The position numbers and the translations under genes are program-made. A stretch of 64,000 bases of DNA from the NCBI GenBank assembly GCA_023634235.1, contig JAMKCF010000041.1, positions 744,001-808,000 of the forward strand. Reading direction: 5' to 3'. Of the stretch, positions 31,401 to 40,200 are shown piece after piece. A model generated the notes under the pieces. It saw only the letters and a list, made by a program, of their open reading frames with translations, did not search any database and was not told the origin of the DNA. Position 1 is the stretch's first letter, and every line of letters starts with the position of its first letter. This DNA comes from Pisaster brevispinus (taxonomy: Eukaryota > Echinodermata > Asteroidea > Forcipulatida > Asteriidae).

Positions 31401-34311
31401 GTACATAAATATTTTCTATGAAATTGTGATGGATTATAACTCATTCTGGGTCATTGGGTCGTTAAACAATTTATGGTGAAATCGTCTCATGGACTTTGTA
31501 TGCCGTGTGTTTATCATGTGATCTCAGGGGTAAACACTTGTTATTGTGTAAACAAAGTCGGCTGAGTTGTGTAATGTTCAGGACAAAAAGTTTGAATTTT
31601 AAAGCTAGCATGAAAAATATTGACTTTATTAGTATTTGGGTCTGGCCTTTGTTTAGGTTGATAAAAATCATAATATTTTGCCACTTTGTTAAGTGGGTGG
31701 GTTGTAGAGACAGGTGTAACGGTGGGGATTCTGTATGACTTTTGTTTGTTTTCTGCACCTGAATGCCTTCGTAATCATTGCCTAATGGATTTGTAGCTTC
31801 TGTGTGTACGGTGGCGATATATTTTTGTATTTCTTTAAAAAGTGTTTTTTACATATGTTATTACACATCCATTAGCACTGGTAGCACCAATAAAGGGAAG
31901 AATACAAAATGAGATGAAATGTTCAGTTTTAGATGTGGGAGAATAACCCCCAAATCAGAAATAAACTTTTACTTTAAAATTCCTTGGTTAATCCTTTGCT
32001 TAAAGGAAGGTCATTATCTGGTTTTTGTCAACGTAATGCTGATTTATGAAAAAAAAATTACAAGAAAGATACAATAAAATTCACAGTGTCTACTTGTTAA
32101 AAAAAAACAGCCACAAATTGTTGCAGTATTTTCACAAAAATGTTGAATCCATCCACGTTTAGTGAGGTGACAGTGGGTACCAGCCACATCTCTGGCCACA
32201 GCATTCGCGAACGGACACCAACCCTCAGAAATCTGAGAAACGATTCATGCAGATTTGTAATCAACGGGGGCATTTCACACAAACAAATTTCACCAGATGC
32301 TTACTTCTACTACCAACAAGTACGCTTTGAACAGAAATTACACAATTGTTTTCGGAGTGTCATTAACAAAGTATGACGGTATGACCCTACCTTTAACTGG
32401 TTGACAGTAGTCTGTTATTTATCTCGTTATCTTGTAAAGGTTAAAAGCGTCCAGCAGCAACCATGAGGAAGAGTTCTACTACACAGAGGATGAGACAACG
32501 GTGGATAGCATGTCTGACATGTTTGCAGATATGTACACCTCATCCCCACCCCCTACACTGAGCCATATGGATATGGTCAAACCATCATATGAAAACTCTG
32601 AAATACACCCAGATAATGGCAACAACAGGACATGTCAGGATGAGGTCAAAGGTCACACTATGCCGACCTTTCAGAAGAGTGTAATGATGGTAAGGACGGA
32701 CTGCAAAAGCTTACATTTTGTAAATAATAGTTTGAAAAAAATTATTTTGTAAAGTCCACAATCCAAAAGTAAACTTCACGAGCCACAAGTTAACCTCACA
32801 ATCCACAAGTTAACCTCACAATTCACAAGTAAACTTCACAATCCAAAAGTAAACTTTACGAGCCACAAGTTAACTCCACAATCCACAAGTGAACTTCACA
32901 ATTCAAAAGTCACAAGTAAACTTCACAATCCAAAAGTAAACTTTACGACCCACAAGCCACAAGTTAACTCCACAATCCACAAGTGAACTTCACAATTCAA
33001 AAGTCACAAGTAAACTTCACAATCCACAACAACATTTCTTGGGGCAGTGACTTTATAATCAAACAATTCAAGGTTGTATTGATTTCATACACGTTGCTTT
33101 TCACATATTGTAGACATTGAGAAAATAGAACTAGCTGTTGCAAACTGCTTATCACCCAAATGGACCAATGGTATAAATGCAAAAAACAGTTAACGGTCTG
33201 ACGTTTTGACCCCAAGAGAATCTTTCCAGAAGGCTAATTGACAACACAACACATGTAAACATTACAAGTCTACTTGTTCAAGTGTTTTGCAATGTACATT
33301 TTGATAAATTTCACTGATGGTTACAGGTCAACAGGTCAGGGATATTTCTAAGGCCTTGATTGACAGTTTTCCCACATGATGTTATTTCTAGGTTACACAA
33401 CCAAGTCAAGTCTTGCAGCAACAGACAACTTTCACTTGGCAGACGACATCCCCTCCCACCACATTTATCACCCCTTTCCCGGCAAATGGAATGGGCCAGG
33501 TAAGAATCTTGAGTTGTGATTTGGTTGTGGCTAGGCCACTGTGTATCTTTGTTTTATTTCAATCTTTCAATCAATCAATCAATCAATCAACCAATACTTT
33601 GTTTCCACTCGATCAATCTTTAGCCACAGCGGCAGGCTGATTAGCCGCAAGCAACAGCCACAGCGGCAGGCTGATTAGCCTCAAGTCATAGCCACAGCGG
33701 CAGGCTGATTAGCCACAATTCATGGCCACTCGTCATAGCCACAAGTCATAGCCACAGCGGCAAGCTGATTAGCCACAGGTCATAGCCACAGCAGCAGGCT
33801 GATTAGCCACAAGTCATAGCCACAGCGGCAGGCTGATTAGCCACAATTCATGGCCACTAGTCATAGCCACAAGTCATAGCCACAGCGGCAGGCTGATTAG
33901 CCACAATTCATAGCCACTAGTCATAGCCACAAGTCATAGCCACAGCGGCAGGCTGATTAGCCATAAGCCATAGATACTCTGTGAAGACATTTATTCAGAG
34001 TATCTTAAATCAACACACTATTTTCTGATCGTCATTAAATTGAATTCCTTATTCCTACTTTGATTTGACAGTATTCATCACCGATACGTACCAAGGCAAG
34101 TAGTATCGTCCAGCAACGTCAACAACTTCATCAAGCCGCCTCTCCTAAGACCCATCTCCACTTTGCCCCATCCTCAAGCTCCGTCTCCCCTGGCCACCAC
34201 CCCAAGAGCAGAGAAGGCAAGAAGTGTCGCAAGGTATACGGAATGGAGAGGAGAGACTTGTGGTGTACGCAGTGTCGCTGGAAGAAAGCGTGTGTTCGCT
34301 TTACGTGCTAG
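7319..34311 (+). CDS. ZNF395/ZNF704/SLC2A4RG-type transcription factor, six 3' exons (gene-level entry)
   Basis: The coding join is 7319-7456, 10496-10650, 29493-29596, 32440-32689, 33392-33499 and 34072-34311. Every junction uses AG and GT and every phase matches, giving 330 codons plus a stop and an incomplete first codon. In order the protein has a Ser/Pro-rich part, an acidic part, one C2H2 finger (C-X4-C-X12-H-X4-H), a FYYTE motif, a Gln/Thr-rich part and a C-terminal C-clamp (C-X12-C-X2-C-X5-C). This order is that of the vertebrate ZNF395/ZNF704/SLC2A4RG family and its fly counterpart Glut4EF, nuclear factors binding DNA through the C-clamp and finger. The vertebrate paralogues probably arose after the split from this lineage, so I give no symbol. 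Upstream exons are not seen in the window. Family assignment is firm; function here is inferred. Confidence 0.9.
7659..7775. mobile_element. Imperfect foldback element
   Basis: The arms CCGCACAATGCGC and GCGCATTGTGC enclose an inner inverted pair around CCATTTTGCGAGTCA / TGACTCCCAAAATGG. Probably a degraded MITE. Confidence 0.6.
8003..8091 (+). mobile_element. TGGGAGA-ended element, copy 1
   Basis: The ends are TGGGAGA and GTCTCCCA; the shared inner block CTAGGTGGCAGCAGACTT matches 14447-14596 with few changes. Confidence 0.6.
10195..10465 (+). repeat. Dispersed repeat upstream of exon B, uninterrupted
   Basis: This is the uninterrupted counterpart of 6640-7065, in the same orientation; it ends about 30 bp before the first base of exon B. 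Confidence 0.8.
10496..10650 (+). CDS. Exon B: acidic linker ending in a basic patch
   Basis: The acceptor is AACAG at 10491-10495 and the donor is GTAAGT at 10651. It reads SDVDCGVAG, a middle part with DEGIDVSD, and ends AKKPR at a codon boundary. The DEGID acidic motif followed by a short hydrophobic stretch and a Lys/Arg patch directly before the zinc finger is the family arrangement. The basic patch may act in nuclear import or finger flanking (inference). The 3' splice site follows within about 35 bp of a dispersed repeat that also lies upstream of exon A. Confidence 0.88.
10676..10838 (-). mobile_element. tRNA-derived SINE fragment (composite element)
   Basis: On the minus strand it has a degraded tRNA-like head: GGTAGAGCACC..(A-box side) and GGTTTAAATCC (B-box side), followed by GACAAAATAGGGAGAC-type sequence on the 5' side. 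The same layout occurs at 13232, 41955 and 45405. It runs straight into the 21-bp minisatellite. Confidence 0.7.
10839..11385. repeat. 21-bp minisatellite, 26 copies
   Basis: The unit is CATATAGCTGGTGATCACACC with one variable base (T or G after CTGG). There are 26 units, almost free of other changes. Since 21 is divisible by three and most frames of the unit lack stops, open frames of about 200 codons run through it on the minus strand, and one plus-strand frame (HIAGDHT repeated) is also open. I treat none as coding. Confidence 0.95.
11386..11480. repeat. Distal part of the composite element around the minisatellite
   Basis: The CAAGTTCACAGTGCAACC and GGCAGCAGAGGGATCACTTT words recur near 42545-42600 (CACACCCAAGTTTA, GGCAGCAGAAGGGGG) and inverted near 45262-45290. 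So the minisatellite lies inside a dispersed element. Confidence 0.6.
13232..13375 (-). mobile_element. tRNA-derived SINE fragment
   Basis: The reverse strand reads GATAGCTCAGTTGGTAGAGT (A box) and a B-box-like GGTTAAAATCC, flanked by the family tail TTTGTTCAACCC. It is an inactive copy in intron 2. Confidence 0.75.
13924..14090. mobile_element. Foldback MITE with GATTTCACGAAAC arms
   Basis: The arms are GCCGATTTCACGAAACGCTA and a reverse-complement partner ending TTTGGTGAAATCGACGGC; internal TAGGATTAATCCTA and AGTCCTAA words are mirrored across a centre near 14010. This element type is common in echinoderm genomes, as I recall. Confidence 0.85.
14447..14596 (+). mobile_element. TGGGAGA-ended element, copy 2
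   Basis: The ends are TGGGAGAC and GTCTCCCA; it carries CTACGTGGCAGCAGACTTAC, as in 8003-8091, and is longer in the middle. Confidence 0.6.
15985..16068 (-). mobile_element. Degraded tRNA-like SINE fragment
   Basis: The minus strand shows a B-box-like GGTTCAAATCC and a weak A-box region (CAATTAGTAGAACACC). It resembles the 13232 family in the AAATTGACTAAAGTAGG flank. Confidence 0.55.
16667..17042 (-). mobile_element. CCCTTTAA-ended element, inverted copy
   Basis: Its reverse complement matches 25091-25496 over most of its length, including ATTTCATTTCAAAAGGTGG, GAATAATCCG and TTACTTCGAAGTAA-like words. The end near 17042 is AACATTCCCTTTA; the other end lacks the last bases. Confidence 0.85.
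18460..18769. mobile_element. MITE with AAGGCCTTTTCACACT ends
   Basis: The left end is AAGGCCTTTTCACACTACC; the right end is GGACAGTGTGAAAAGGCCTA, its inverted partner. The interior is GC-richer than the surroundings with ACCGG words. An open frame crosses it by chance. Confidence 0.85.
18850..18987 (-). mobile_element. AGAACCTACACTACTC repeat, inverted-dimer copy
   Basis: From 18901 to 18987 two copies of GTAACACCATGTGGAAATCT...TTTTGAGTAGTGTAGGTTCT face each other and form an almost perfect hairpin with about 40-bp arms. The flank 18850-18900 continues one copy (ATAACTAAGTAAGGCTTGCG). Single-arm copies lie at 45131 and 45317. Confidence 0.9.
19303..19378 (+). mobile_element. Partial TTAAAGGGAA-family element (right end)
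   Basis: GAAAGCTGCTATACTTATAA, CAAGTATGTTTTTATTGCCA and ATTCCCCTTAAG match the right end of 25091-25496. The left part is absent. Confidence 0.7.
20159..20327 (+). mobile_element. GGGCCC-type element relic
   Basis: It starts GGGCCCCATTTCATAGAG and has ATACCAGTCACAAATGG and TTGTGCTTAGC words, as in the 3446 and 45764 elements. Its right arm is degraded. Confidence 0.65.
20747..20998 (+). pseudogene. Possible retroelement fragment (weak)
   Basis: An open frame of about 80 codons reads [20 protein letters not shown], later [20 protein letters not shown], and stops at 20998. The VLGIIWK..HKDLLQF pattern is reminiscent of the VLGxxW....DxLxF block of BEL/Pao-type polyproteins, but no other block is visible. 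It could equally be a chance frame in the intron. Confidence 0.2.
21322..21546. repeat. 17-bp minisatellite, about 13 copies
   Basis: The unit is approximately CAGGTGGACAGAATGAA, with many substitutions and some length changes. On the minus strand it gives a Cys/Ser/Val-rich open frame, which I read as incidental. Confidence 0.85.
23210..23254. repeat. Short tandem duplication
   Basis: AGTAGCTAATTAACCCTATATCTC occurs twice in direct succession within AT-rich intron 2 sequence, with TAAT-type homeodomain-like cores. Confidence 0.8.
25091..25496 (+). mobile_element. TTAAAGGGAA-ended element, forward copy
   Basis: The terminal inverted repeats are TTAAAGGGAACATATACC and its near reverse complement GTATACCTTCCCTTTAA. 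The full element is about 406 bp, non-coding. A third partial copy lies at 19303-19378. Confidence 0.85.
25916..26123 (+). repeat. Dispersed repeat, copy 2
   Basis: Same family and orientation as 2194-2405. Substitutions and small indels break any reading frame in both copies, so the open frames here are incidental. Confidence 0.75.
26326..26701 (+). mobile_element. AGGGCTTGAATTT-ended element, forward copy
   Basis: The ends are AGGGCTTGAATTT and AAATTCGAGCCCT. Inner words CTCGGGCCAGTAAACTCATG and CTGGTCCAGTAAACA recur inverted in 42800-43192. Confidence 0.8.
26885..27384. mobile_element. Element with TAGGGCCGAGTAAAAA inverted ends
   Basis: The left end TAGGGCCGAGTAAAAAAACA with CATGTTTAGCGTC is mirrored by GACGCTAAACATGTTTTG and TTTTTTTACTCGGCCTA on the right. 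It is about 500 bp long, containing two CAAGATGGC blocks and AAG-rich tracts. No transposase is seen. Confidence 0.8.
28487..28534 (-). mobile_element. tRNA-type SINE, part 1 (split by later insertions)
   Basis: TTTTTGGGGTGAACAAAG and GACTCAAGTGGGAGTTGAAC match the tail and B-box side of the 13232 family. The rest of the element resumes at 29397 after about 860 bp of inserted sequence. Confidence 0.6.
28535..28800 (+). mobile_element. SINE with tRNA-Leu/Ser-like head
   Basis: It begins GTCGTGGCCGAG and has GAGTGGGTTCGAGTTC as B box. The body has AAGACACTTTACCATAATTT and ATGGGACATTAGGCC, and shares blocks with 35868-36115. I see no polymerase gene, as expected for a SINE. Confidence 0.75.
28839..29390. 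mobile_element. MITE with GGGTACGTTCAGACGAGG ends
   Basis: Terminal inverted repeats of about 34 bp start GGGTACGTTCAGACGAGGAG and end with the reverse complement at 29390. The 552-bp interior is GC-richer than its surroundings and non-coding. Confidence 0.9.
29397..29485 (-). mobile_element. tRNA-type SINE, part 2, abutting the zinc-finger exon
   Basis: The minus strand reads GGGTAGCTCGCTCAGTTGGG (A box). The CCTAATCTTGGCCGTCTTCC stretch corresponds to CCTAGTGTTGGCGGTCTCCC of the 13232 copy. It ends within about 10 bp of the exon C acceptor. Confidence 0.6.
29493..29596 (+). CDS. Exon C: single C2H2 zinc finger
   Basis: The acceptor is TGTACAG ending at 29492 and the donor is GTAGGG at 29597. 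The exon begins in phase 0, as exon B requires, and encodes [10 protein letters not shown], then TWQGC and [10 protein letters not shown]. The zinc ligands are Cys codons at 29520 and 29535 and His codons at 29574 and 29589 (C-X4-C-X12-H-X4-H). The finger core with a KHIRT-like histidine helix is the single finger of the ZNF395/ZNF704 family. The exon ends two bases into a codon (AG), completed by G of the next exon to give Arg. The polypyrimidine tract before it appears to be SINE-derived. Confidence 0.92.
29597..32439. other. Intron 3 of gene 1
   Basis: This intron of about 2.8 kb separates the finger exon from the FYYTE exon. Apart from a tRNA-like fragment at 29808 I see only AT-rich sequence and short open frames without coding character. 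Confidence 0.8.
29808..29870 (+). mobile_element. tRNA-like SINE fragment
   Basis: GGATGGGTTCGAATCCCACA is a perfect B box, followed by a TGCCCGAGGAATTTTC body as in SINEs. No A box survives. Confidence 0.5.
32440..32689 (+). CDS. Exon D: FYYTE-motif acidic exon
   Basis: The acceptor is GTAAAG ending at 32439 and the donor is GTAAGG at 32690. The first base completes an Arg codon from exon C, and the exon ends at a codon boundary after KSVMM. It begins [18 protein letters not shown] and continues with a [13 protein letters not shown] stretch, Pro-rich SSPPPTLSH and polar sequence. The acidic EEEFYYTE just after the finger corresponds to the EEDFYYTE segment of the vertebrate proteins. The DMFADMY part looks like a short amphipathic, possibly activation-type, segment (inference). 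Confidence 0.9.
32757..33030. repeat. Irregular minisatellite in intron 4
   Basis: Repeats of about 22-24 bp are built from CACAATCCACAAGT, TAACTCCACAATCC and AAACTTCACAATCC, with a longer block (CAAAAGTCACAAGTAAACTT) appearing twice. It starts about 65 bp after exon D. Confidence 0.85.
33138..33212 (+). repeat. Dispersed repeat (CTGCTTA..CCAA..GGACC), copy 2
   Basis: Partner of 3367-3440, lying in intron 4 of gene 1 just after the minisatellite. Non-coding. Confidence 0.65.
33392..33499 (+). CDS. Exon E: Gln/Thr/Pro-rich linker
   Basis: The acceptor is TTTCTAG ending at 33391 and the donor is GTAAGA at 33500. It spans 36 codons, in phase 0 at both ends, reading [17 protein letters not shown], a Thr/Pro stretch and PFPANGMGQ. 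It has no zinc ligands and is low complexity. Support comes from the clean splice sites and phase on both sides, and from its position between exon D and the C-clamp exon. Because it is a multiple of three in length, skipping it would keep the frame. Confidence 0.85.
33567..33591. repeat. (AATC)n microsatellite
   Basis: About six AATC units in intron 5, just before a larger minisatellite. Confidence 0.9.
33620..33970. repeat. Minisatellite of about 33/60 bp units in intron 5
   Basis: The core AGCCACAGCGGCAGGCTGAT followed by TAGCCACAAGTCAT repeats about eight times; some units carry an added TTCATGGCCACTAGTCAT piece, giving alternating short and long units. It fills most of the 572-bp intron. 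Confidence 0.9.
34072..34311 (+). CDS. Exon F: terminal exon with C-clamp and stop codon
   Basis: The acceptor is TTGACAG ending at 34071; 79 codons follow to TAG at 34309-34311. It starts [11 protein letters not shown], has a Gln/His run and a Ser/Pro-rich spacer, then [16 protein letters not shown] and TQCRWKKAC. Cysteine codons at 34225, 34264, 34273 and 34291 give C-X12-C-X2-C-X5-C, the C-clamp shared by ZNF395, ZNF704, SLC2A4RG and Glut4EF and related to the TCF C-clamp, which contacts GC-rich DNA. The protein ends five residues after the last Cys. This exon identifies the gene most strongly. Confidence 0.95.
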   Translation, partial: YSSPIRTKASSIVQQRQQLHQAASPKTHLHFAPSSSSVSPGHHPKSREGKKCRKVYGMERRDLWCTQCRWKKACVRFTC

Positions 34312-35867
34312 TGCCCTTGTTTGTATATGTGGGGTCACAACTGTGACTAAGTCTTTTGATTCATGGTGAAACATTTTTGGTACAGTGTTTAAGCCAATCA
34401 CTCAAACCATGCGACCGCAGCTTTTTGAGGTATGCAGTAACTGTATGTTGAGTTACTGTGTGGTGTGTATTCACCATTGTGATACAACCTGCAGGCTCTA
34501 GTGCCTTTATCCAGCAGAGCCATTTTAGATCATCGGTCTATGACTGTGAGCAGCACAATGTATGGTACATGATTGGTAGTGCTAAAGAAAGATTCTCTGA
34601 TTTTGATTGAGAAAGCTAAATTGTTACTAGACTTGATACCAGTCCACTTTTCATGAAAGCTAGTTGTGTCTTGGTATCGTTCAGAACCAACACTTCTCCA
34701 AAAAAAAAAAAATTCTACATGGTTGTACCTGCAAGTTTACTACTTATAGTGAATTTAGCATCCACACCATGCAAAGCTTCCATCATCATATAGTAATTAA
34801 AGTTGCATCGCCCAAATGTTTGCCCAAAAAGACAATTTTAAAATGTGTTTATTTCTGAATGAATTTCGATAAGTGAATCATGTCTTAAAATGAATAACAC
34901 AAAAGTATATTTTGTGTATGTCATGCACATTGCACAAAATAGTTATAAGATGCAAATTGTTCGTATTTGTACACGACTGCTGGTAGCGTTGGGTCCCATC
35001 AACTCACTTGCATCTTTTAATGTATTAATACTAATTATGGTTGATAGATTTTTGTTTAATTCAGTGTCTCACAAGAAAGTTGATTACTCCCTTGATTGAA
35101 AGAAAATAGCTATCTAAAGAAGGATGTCTCGCAGGGCACTGTTTACAGGCAACTTTGAGGCAACCACTTGCACTGTATGCAAGAGGAACACTTTGGCAAA
35201 ACGAGAAACAATCTTCTAGCTGTAACTCACTATCCCCAAGCTGAGGAATGCTGAAATGTGAATGAATTTTCCTATTGGCGATTGTCTGGAATCGGTTGCT
35301 TGTAATTGGCGTAGCCTTGATAGTCAATTTATTACATCAATTGGGCAAACAAATCATGGCGATTTTACAAAAAAAGCTTAAGATTGAACTTAACTGCGTA
35401 TCAATCCTAGTTGCTAAGCAAAGTGTGATGTCATAATACAAATCACTATGACGATATTCACACCTCATCTTAGTGCTTTGTGATATCCAGCCCAGATGAT
35501 GCGTCTTTAAGAACGTGTTGAAAATCTCTGACAAAACACAAGATCTTGTCGCTATATCGAAACAGTGAAGTCTGATTTTAGGATAGCTCTCAGGTTTGTT
35601 GGATGACAGATCCTCTTAGTTTAATGGCTTACTGACAGTCAGAGGATGAAAGACTCTGGAGTAGTCAGAGGATGGGAGACTCAGGAGTGTATTTACTTTT
35701 CAGCTGAACCAATGATGTATCATACGCTGATTAAGATGTAACTATCATTTGTAATCAATATGCAGGCTGGTGGGCTTTAGTGCCTTTAAGAGCCATGTCA
35801 CTTGAGGCAATTTACAGGCAACCAGTAACTGGCAATCTCCAGAACAAAAAAGAACCTCCACATTTGT

Positions 35868-36115
35868 GTCGCGTCGTGGCCGAGCGGTCAACTGCACCGG
35901 ACACAAGTCTGGTGTTTCTGGTCAGCAGAGTGTGTGTTCCTGTCTTGGTACTAGTGTCCTTCAGCGAGACACTTAACCTTGCTTTGTCCTTGGGATGGGA
36001 CCTAAGCCGTTGGTTCCATGTGTTGTGTAATGCACGTAAAAGAACCCATCATTGTTATGAGAAAGAGTTTGCCCTGGTGTTTCTGGCAGCGGCTGGCTGA
36101 ATTAAGTTTGATTGC
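35868..36115 (+). mobile_element. SINE with tRNA-Leu/Ser-like head, second copy
   Basis: GCGTCGTGGCCGAGCGGTCA is a clear A-box region; the body has CAGCGAGACACTTAACCTTG, GGGATGGGACCTAAGCCGTT and TAATGCACGTAAAAGAACCC, typical of marine invertebrate SINE bodies. It may lie in gene 1's 3' UTR or just beyond. Confidence 0.8.
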
Positions 36116-37143
36116 ACTTCAACCAATGTGCACGTTTACTCCAGAGGATGTTTCTACTCAGTACAGGAAGATGATGATTTCAATCTGCACAGATTTTCTC
36201 TGCGATAGACAACTCTGTTGTGGACTGGAGTATTCATTTTGAATGTAATGGAGTGGAGCTGGTTTCCTCTCGGTTGCCTGTAAACATTTTCACATGTGAC
36301 AAAGCTGATCTTGGAGGAAGGAGAAGCAGTATTTTCCTATGGTATTCTTATATTGCATTCATCGTTGATTTAGATGTGTAAGGTAGCTGAAATAGTAGTA
36401 CAAATATCTAAAGAATCATTTTGTATATACCACAGTTTGAGGTTTTTTGGTTTTTAATCCATCAATTAAAACAGGCATTTTCAGTGGATCTAAAAGACCA
36501 AAATTGATGTCAATGGAAGTAGTACGGATAAGAAGGGAAACCAAGTTAACTTGCCTTGGGGAACCAATATGAAGTTGACATCTCCCGCAATCATATTACA
36601 AACTGTCCGTCAGAGATGGACCTGCAATTTCCAGTGCAAACTACCGTGTAAAATGTTAAAAAAATACATCAACAAATCTGTTTGAAAAGCTGCATTCAGC
36701 GGAAGAGATGAGATCTCACATGCCTGTTAAATTAAGTTACCTGAAATTCTATTTGTGTACAGGGCTGTGCAAAGTTTTTATGATTTGTACAGTCTTACAA
36801 AGAGTGGGTTGGGGGAGGGGGTCAGTGACTGTGTATGTCTTTAAACCGTGTTTTAAAACGTGATATTGCTATAGTATCAGTCAAAACAGGGAACACACTA
36901 ACTGAGGACAAATATTACTGAAAAATCAGACAGGCTGCCGAGTTGATGACTCTGTTAGTTAGGGATGGGTTTAATTGTTACTGCATATCCAAACTGACAT
37001 ACAAATATGTGGATTTACTTCAGATGGGGTGGGGAGTCCTGAAAAAGTAGCGTTCTCTGTAAGCCTTGTAAAACCTTCAAAATGTTGAAAACTTCATTGG
37101 ATTCCTTTTTTCACTCGAAAAGATGAAGCAGATGATTGTTGAG

Positions 37144-37264
37144 TAGACCCCTTGAATTGACCGCTGAGGTCAAACAATTGAACAACTCTCAGCCAATGAT
37201 AGGTCTTCATTCACCTCATTGAGGGCGCTGTTTTGGGCTTTTGAGGTCCGACGCAAGGGGTCTT
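37144..37264 (-). mobile_element. MITE-like element with TAGACCCC/GGGGTCT ends, copy 2
   Basis: Ends are TAGACCCCTTG and CAAGGGGTCT; this is the inverted-orientation partner of 3193-3354, somewhat shorter. Confidence 0.75.
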
Positions 37265-40200
37265 ATGAATTTGCTGATTGGAGAGTGGTTAGGATCCTGG
37301 GTGGCAGTGTGGTTTAGTTTGGGTAAAGCTATATTTCTTGGAAACGGAGAGCAGAGGTTTGTGGTCACGACAGGAGTTAAAAATACAGCCCGTTTTGTTC
37401 AAATAACAGCCTGCTGTTAGTTTAATAACTCAACTTTTCAAACAGTAATCTCCGACTGTCTTCAGAAGAGTTGAAGTCTGGTCTGACAGATGACTTGTAA
37501 TAGTCTTACATCACTGATTGCTTGAGGTCATCTCTTGGGTAGATGACTAATCAGACAATCGAGGCTTAAAGATTTGTAACTTTTTATCTAAAGTCAATTT
37601 TGTTTTTAATCTGTCGTGCTCTTCATCAAAATCTTCAGAGTTTCGTACAACCTAAAACATTTAATGGTAAACCATAAACTCTTAAATGTAAATAGAACTG
37701 TAAAAATTTGTTAGAAATAAATCAAATAAGAGAACGGTCAAAAAGAAAAGGTGACCTGACCATACAAAATGGTTCTGAAAGACATTTGAGATGTTTTCAA
37801 TTTTGCCTTATGTGAGAAAGTTCCACACTTTTGTGTATTGGAACCAAAATGAAAAGAGGGTTATTTACTTATTGATGTGACCTCAAACTTTGTTTAAAGT
37901 TTGAACAATTGGTGGATTTATTGAAAGTTGACTTTGATCATGGAACAGCCATCTTGTATCCTCCCATTAAAAATATAGTTAAGACCGTGTCTTAAATGAC
38001 AGGTACAGCTACAGACAGCTGGGTCGCTGCGTCAGCATGCTTTGATGTATAGGCAACCTTAGCAACAGTCGTAATTCGAACACGGCAAGAAATATTCATG
38101 TGATTATTAAGCCACAGCCGTAACCACTAACTATGACAAGGCGTTGGAAACATACTGAGGCTAGATGGGACAATTAGTCTGGCCCCATTTTTATAACAAT
38201 AAACATTACATGTGATTTGTATGGAACACGGGGGACATGACTGAGATGGTTTCAACATGATTAAGGTGTTTTCATCAGCAGTATGCTAGAGAATAAAATG
38301 ATACCAAGGCTCAAAATGAACTTTGACCTCATTACTGGAGGTAGTTTTTTAATCTCTCTGGAGGTAAGACACTCTCCAAAGTGGGTTACTTGAGTGACTT
38401 GTATTTAAGACTGTTAAAAAAATAATGATGAAATCAGAAAAAGTTACTTTAGATTTCAGTAATGATAATAACAGAAGGATGAGTAAGTCTAAAAGAAAAC
38501 ATTATTTCAAGGCTTAAAGATACATGTAAAAATGATGGTTTCTATTTTTATGTTTCTGTTCATCTGATTTGTCTGGAACAACATTTACAATAAAGTATCA
38601 AGACATTCTCCTCAGGTTTATCACCACTGTGTGGCTGCGATTTATCACACTTCTTTCTTAAGACATCAAAATCAAAACTTCTTCCAACTGCAATTTCCCT
38701 GGAGTGTCTTGGCGACAATCACACATTCTAATTTTCATATTTCTGGTAAAACTAGTAGCTAAACTCCAAACAAAAATCTGTAAAGGTTTTGTCAAAGATC
38801 TTTTACTCTGGGTGTATATCATCACACATTTTTCTATCAGTTTTATTTTACAACAAAATTTGATAATCTACTTTTAATCCAGAAGGGTTTTTATTAAGAA
38901 ACTTGGAATTTAATATAACATACTAGCATGAAATGTGTATGATGCCCATTCAGTGCTTTGTTTGTTACACAGAATTTTCTACAAATGGTGGACAGGAAAA
39001 TAAACTAAAAGCTGACCTAGTTTGATATCAATCTTCCTTGGTAATGGAATCATCAATAATGCTGTAATTCTGGAGAAAATTGTTGTTTACGTAGTTTTCC
39101 CTTACTTTATGAAGCAAGAGATTGCAATTAAAAAATAAAAGTACACACTATTTTCTCCAAACTGAACTATTTCTACGAAATGTATTTTACGCCACTCTTC
39201 CAAAAACCATTACAATCCATTTGAGGTAATGTCACATTCTTGAGAATTAAACAAAGTTATTTTTACTGTTTGTAATGTTCTTTTTAACCGTGAACTAGTG
39301 GAGATAGATTGTTCACTAAATTGCAATTGACTCTGTGTGCTTGGTTTATTTCATCCAGATACTGCCAATCTTCCAACTCTGTACTACTTTGGTTCATTGT
39401 TAAATTTGTAAAATGTTGGTCCATACCAAACATCCATGTTTATAAAGATGGTGTGTTACCATGGCAAATACAAAGAACCACATGACTTGTACCACGATTT
39501 TCATTGGCTGGATGGAAAGCATTACTGGTTGCTGCATTCTCTATGGGCTTATGAGTGCTTGGTGACCTTTTAACAACTTACAGAAAATATAGAAAAGAAC
39601 AGGTGTTTTCAGCTGATTTCCTCGTTTTTGGTTTCTCAGTTGTGCCATTGAAAACTTGCTGTGCCTGGTTCTCTGGCTAGAACAAAAACACCCGTTCGCT
39701 TTAAGCTGAACACTTTACTTAACAAATTATAGTGAGGGGAAAATAAGCAGGGAGCCAGTCACAGAAATCATTATCCATAACATGGTACTTTGGCTGGTAA
39801 TCTCTTAGCTGGTAAGTAAATTTGTTCTATGCTTAGTGAATACTTGAATGATGTTGGACACTGATGTTCAATATCAAACTTTAGGTTAAAAAGAAAATGA
39901 AAAAAACCCAAGTTGCTTGACTTGTTGCTGTTGGCCTTAATTTCCTATCGGCAGATTGTTAGAGTGGCATCTTCAGCAGATGGTATTGTTCCGATATAAC
40001 GTAGAGTAATGCAACTGACAGTAACTAATGAATTGTAATAAAGTATCGCTGCTTGATGACGTTCATTAATTAATTAATGATCATATCTATTGTGTGTACA
40101 TGCATGTGATAATATTTCATATCTATTGTTAGTTATTGTTTTTCGATCGACGGCTTTTGTCAAGCCTGAATCTGTTGTCTGTGAATCAGGGATTTTTATA

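Noticed and set aside
32140..32376. Extra exon upstream of exon D
   Set aside because: The open frame has no family similarity, and exon C joins exon D in phase without it.
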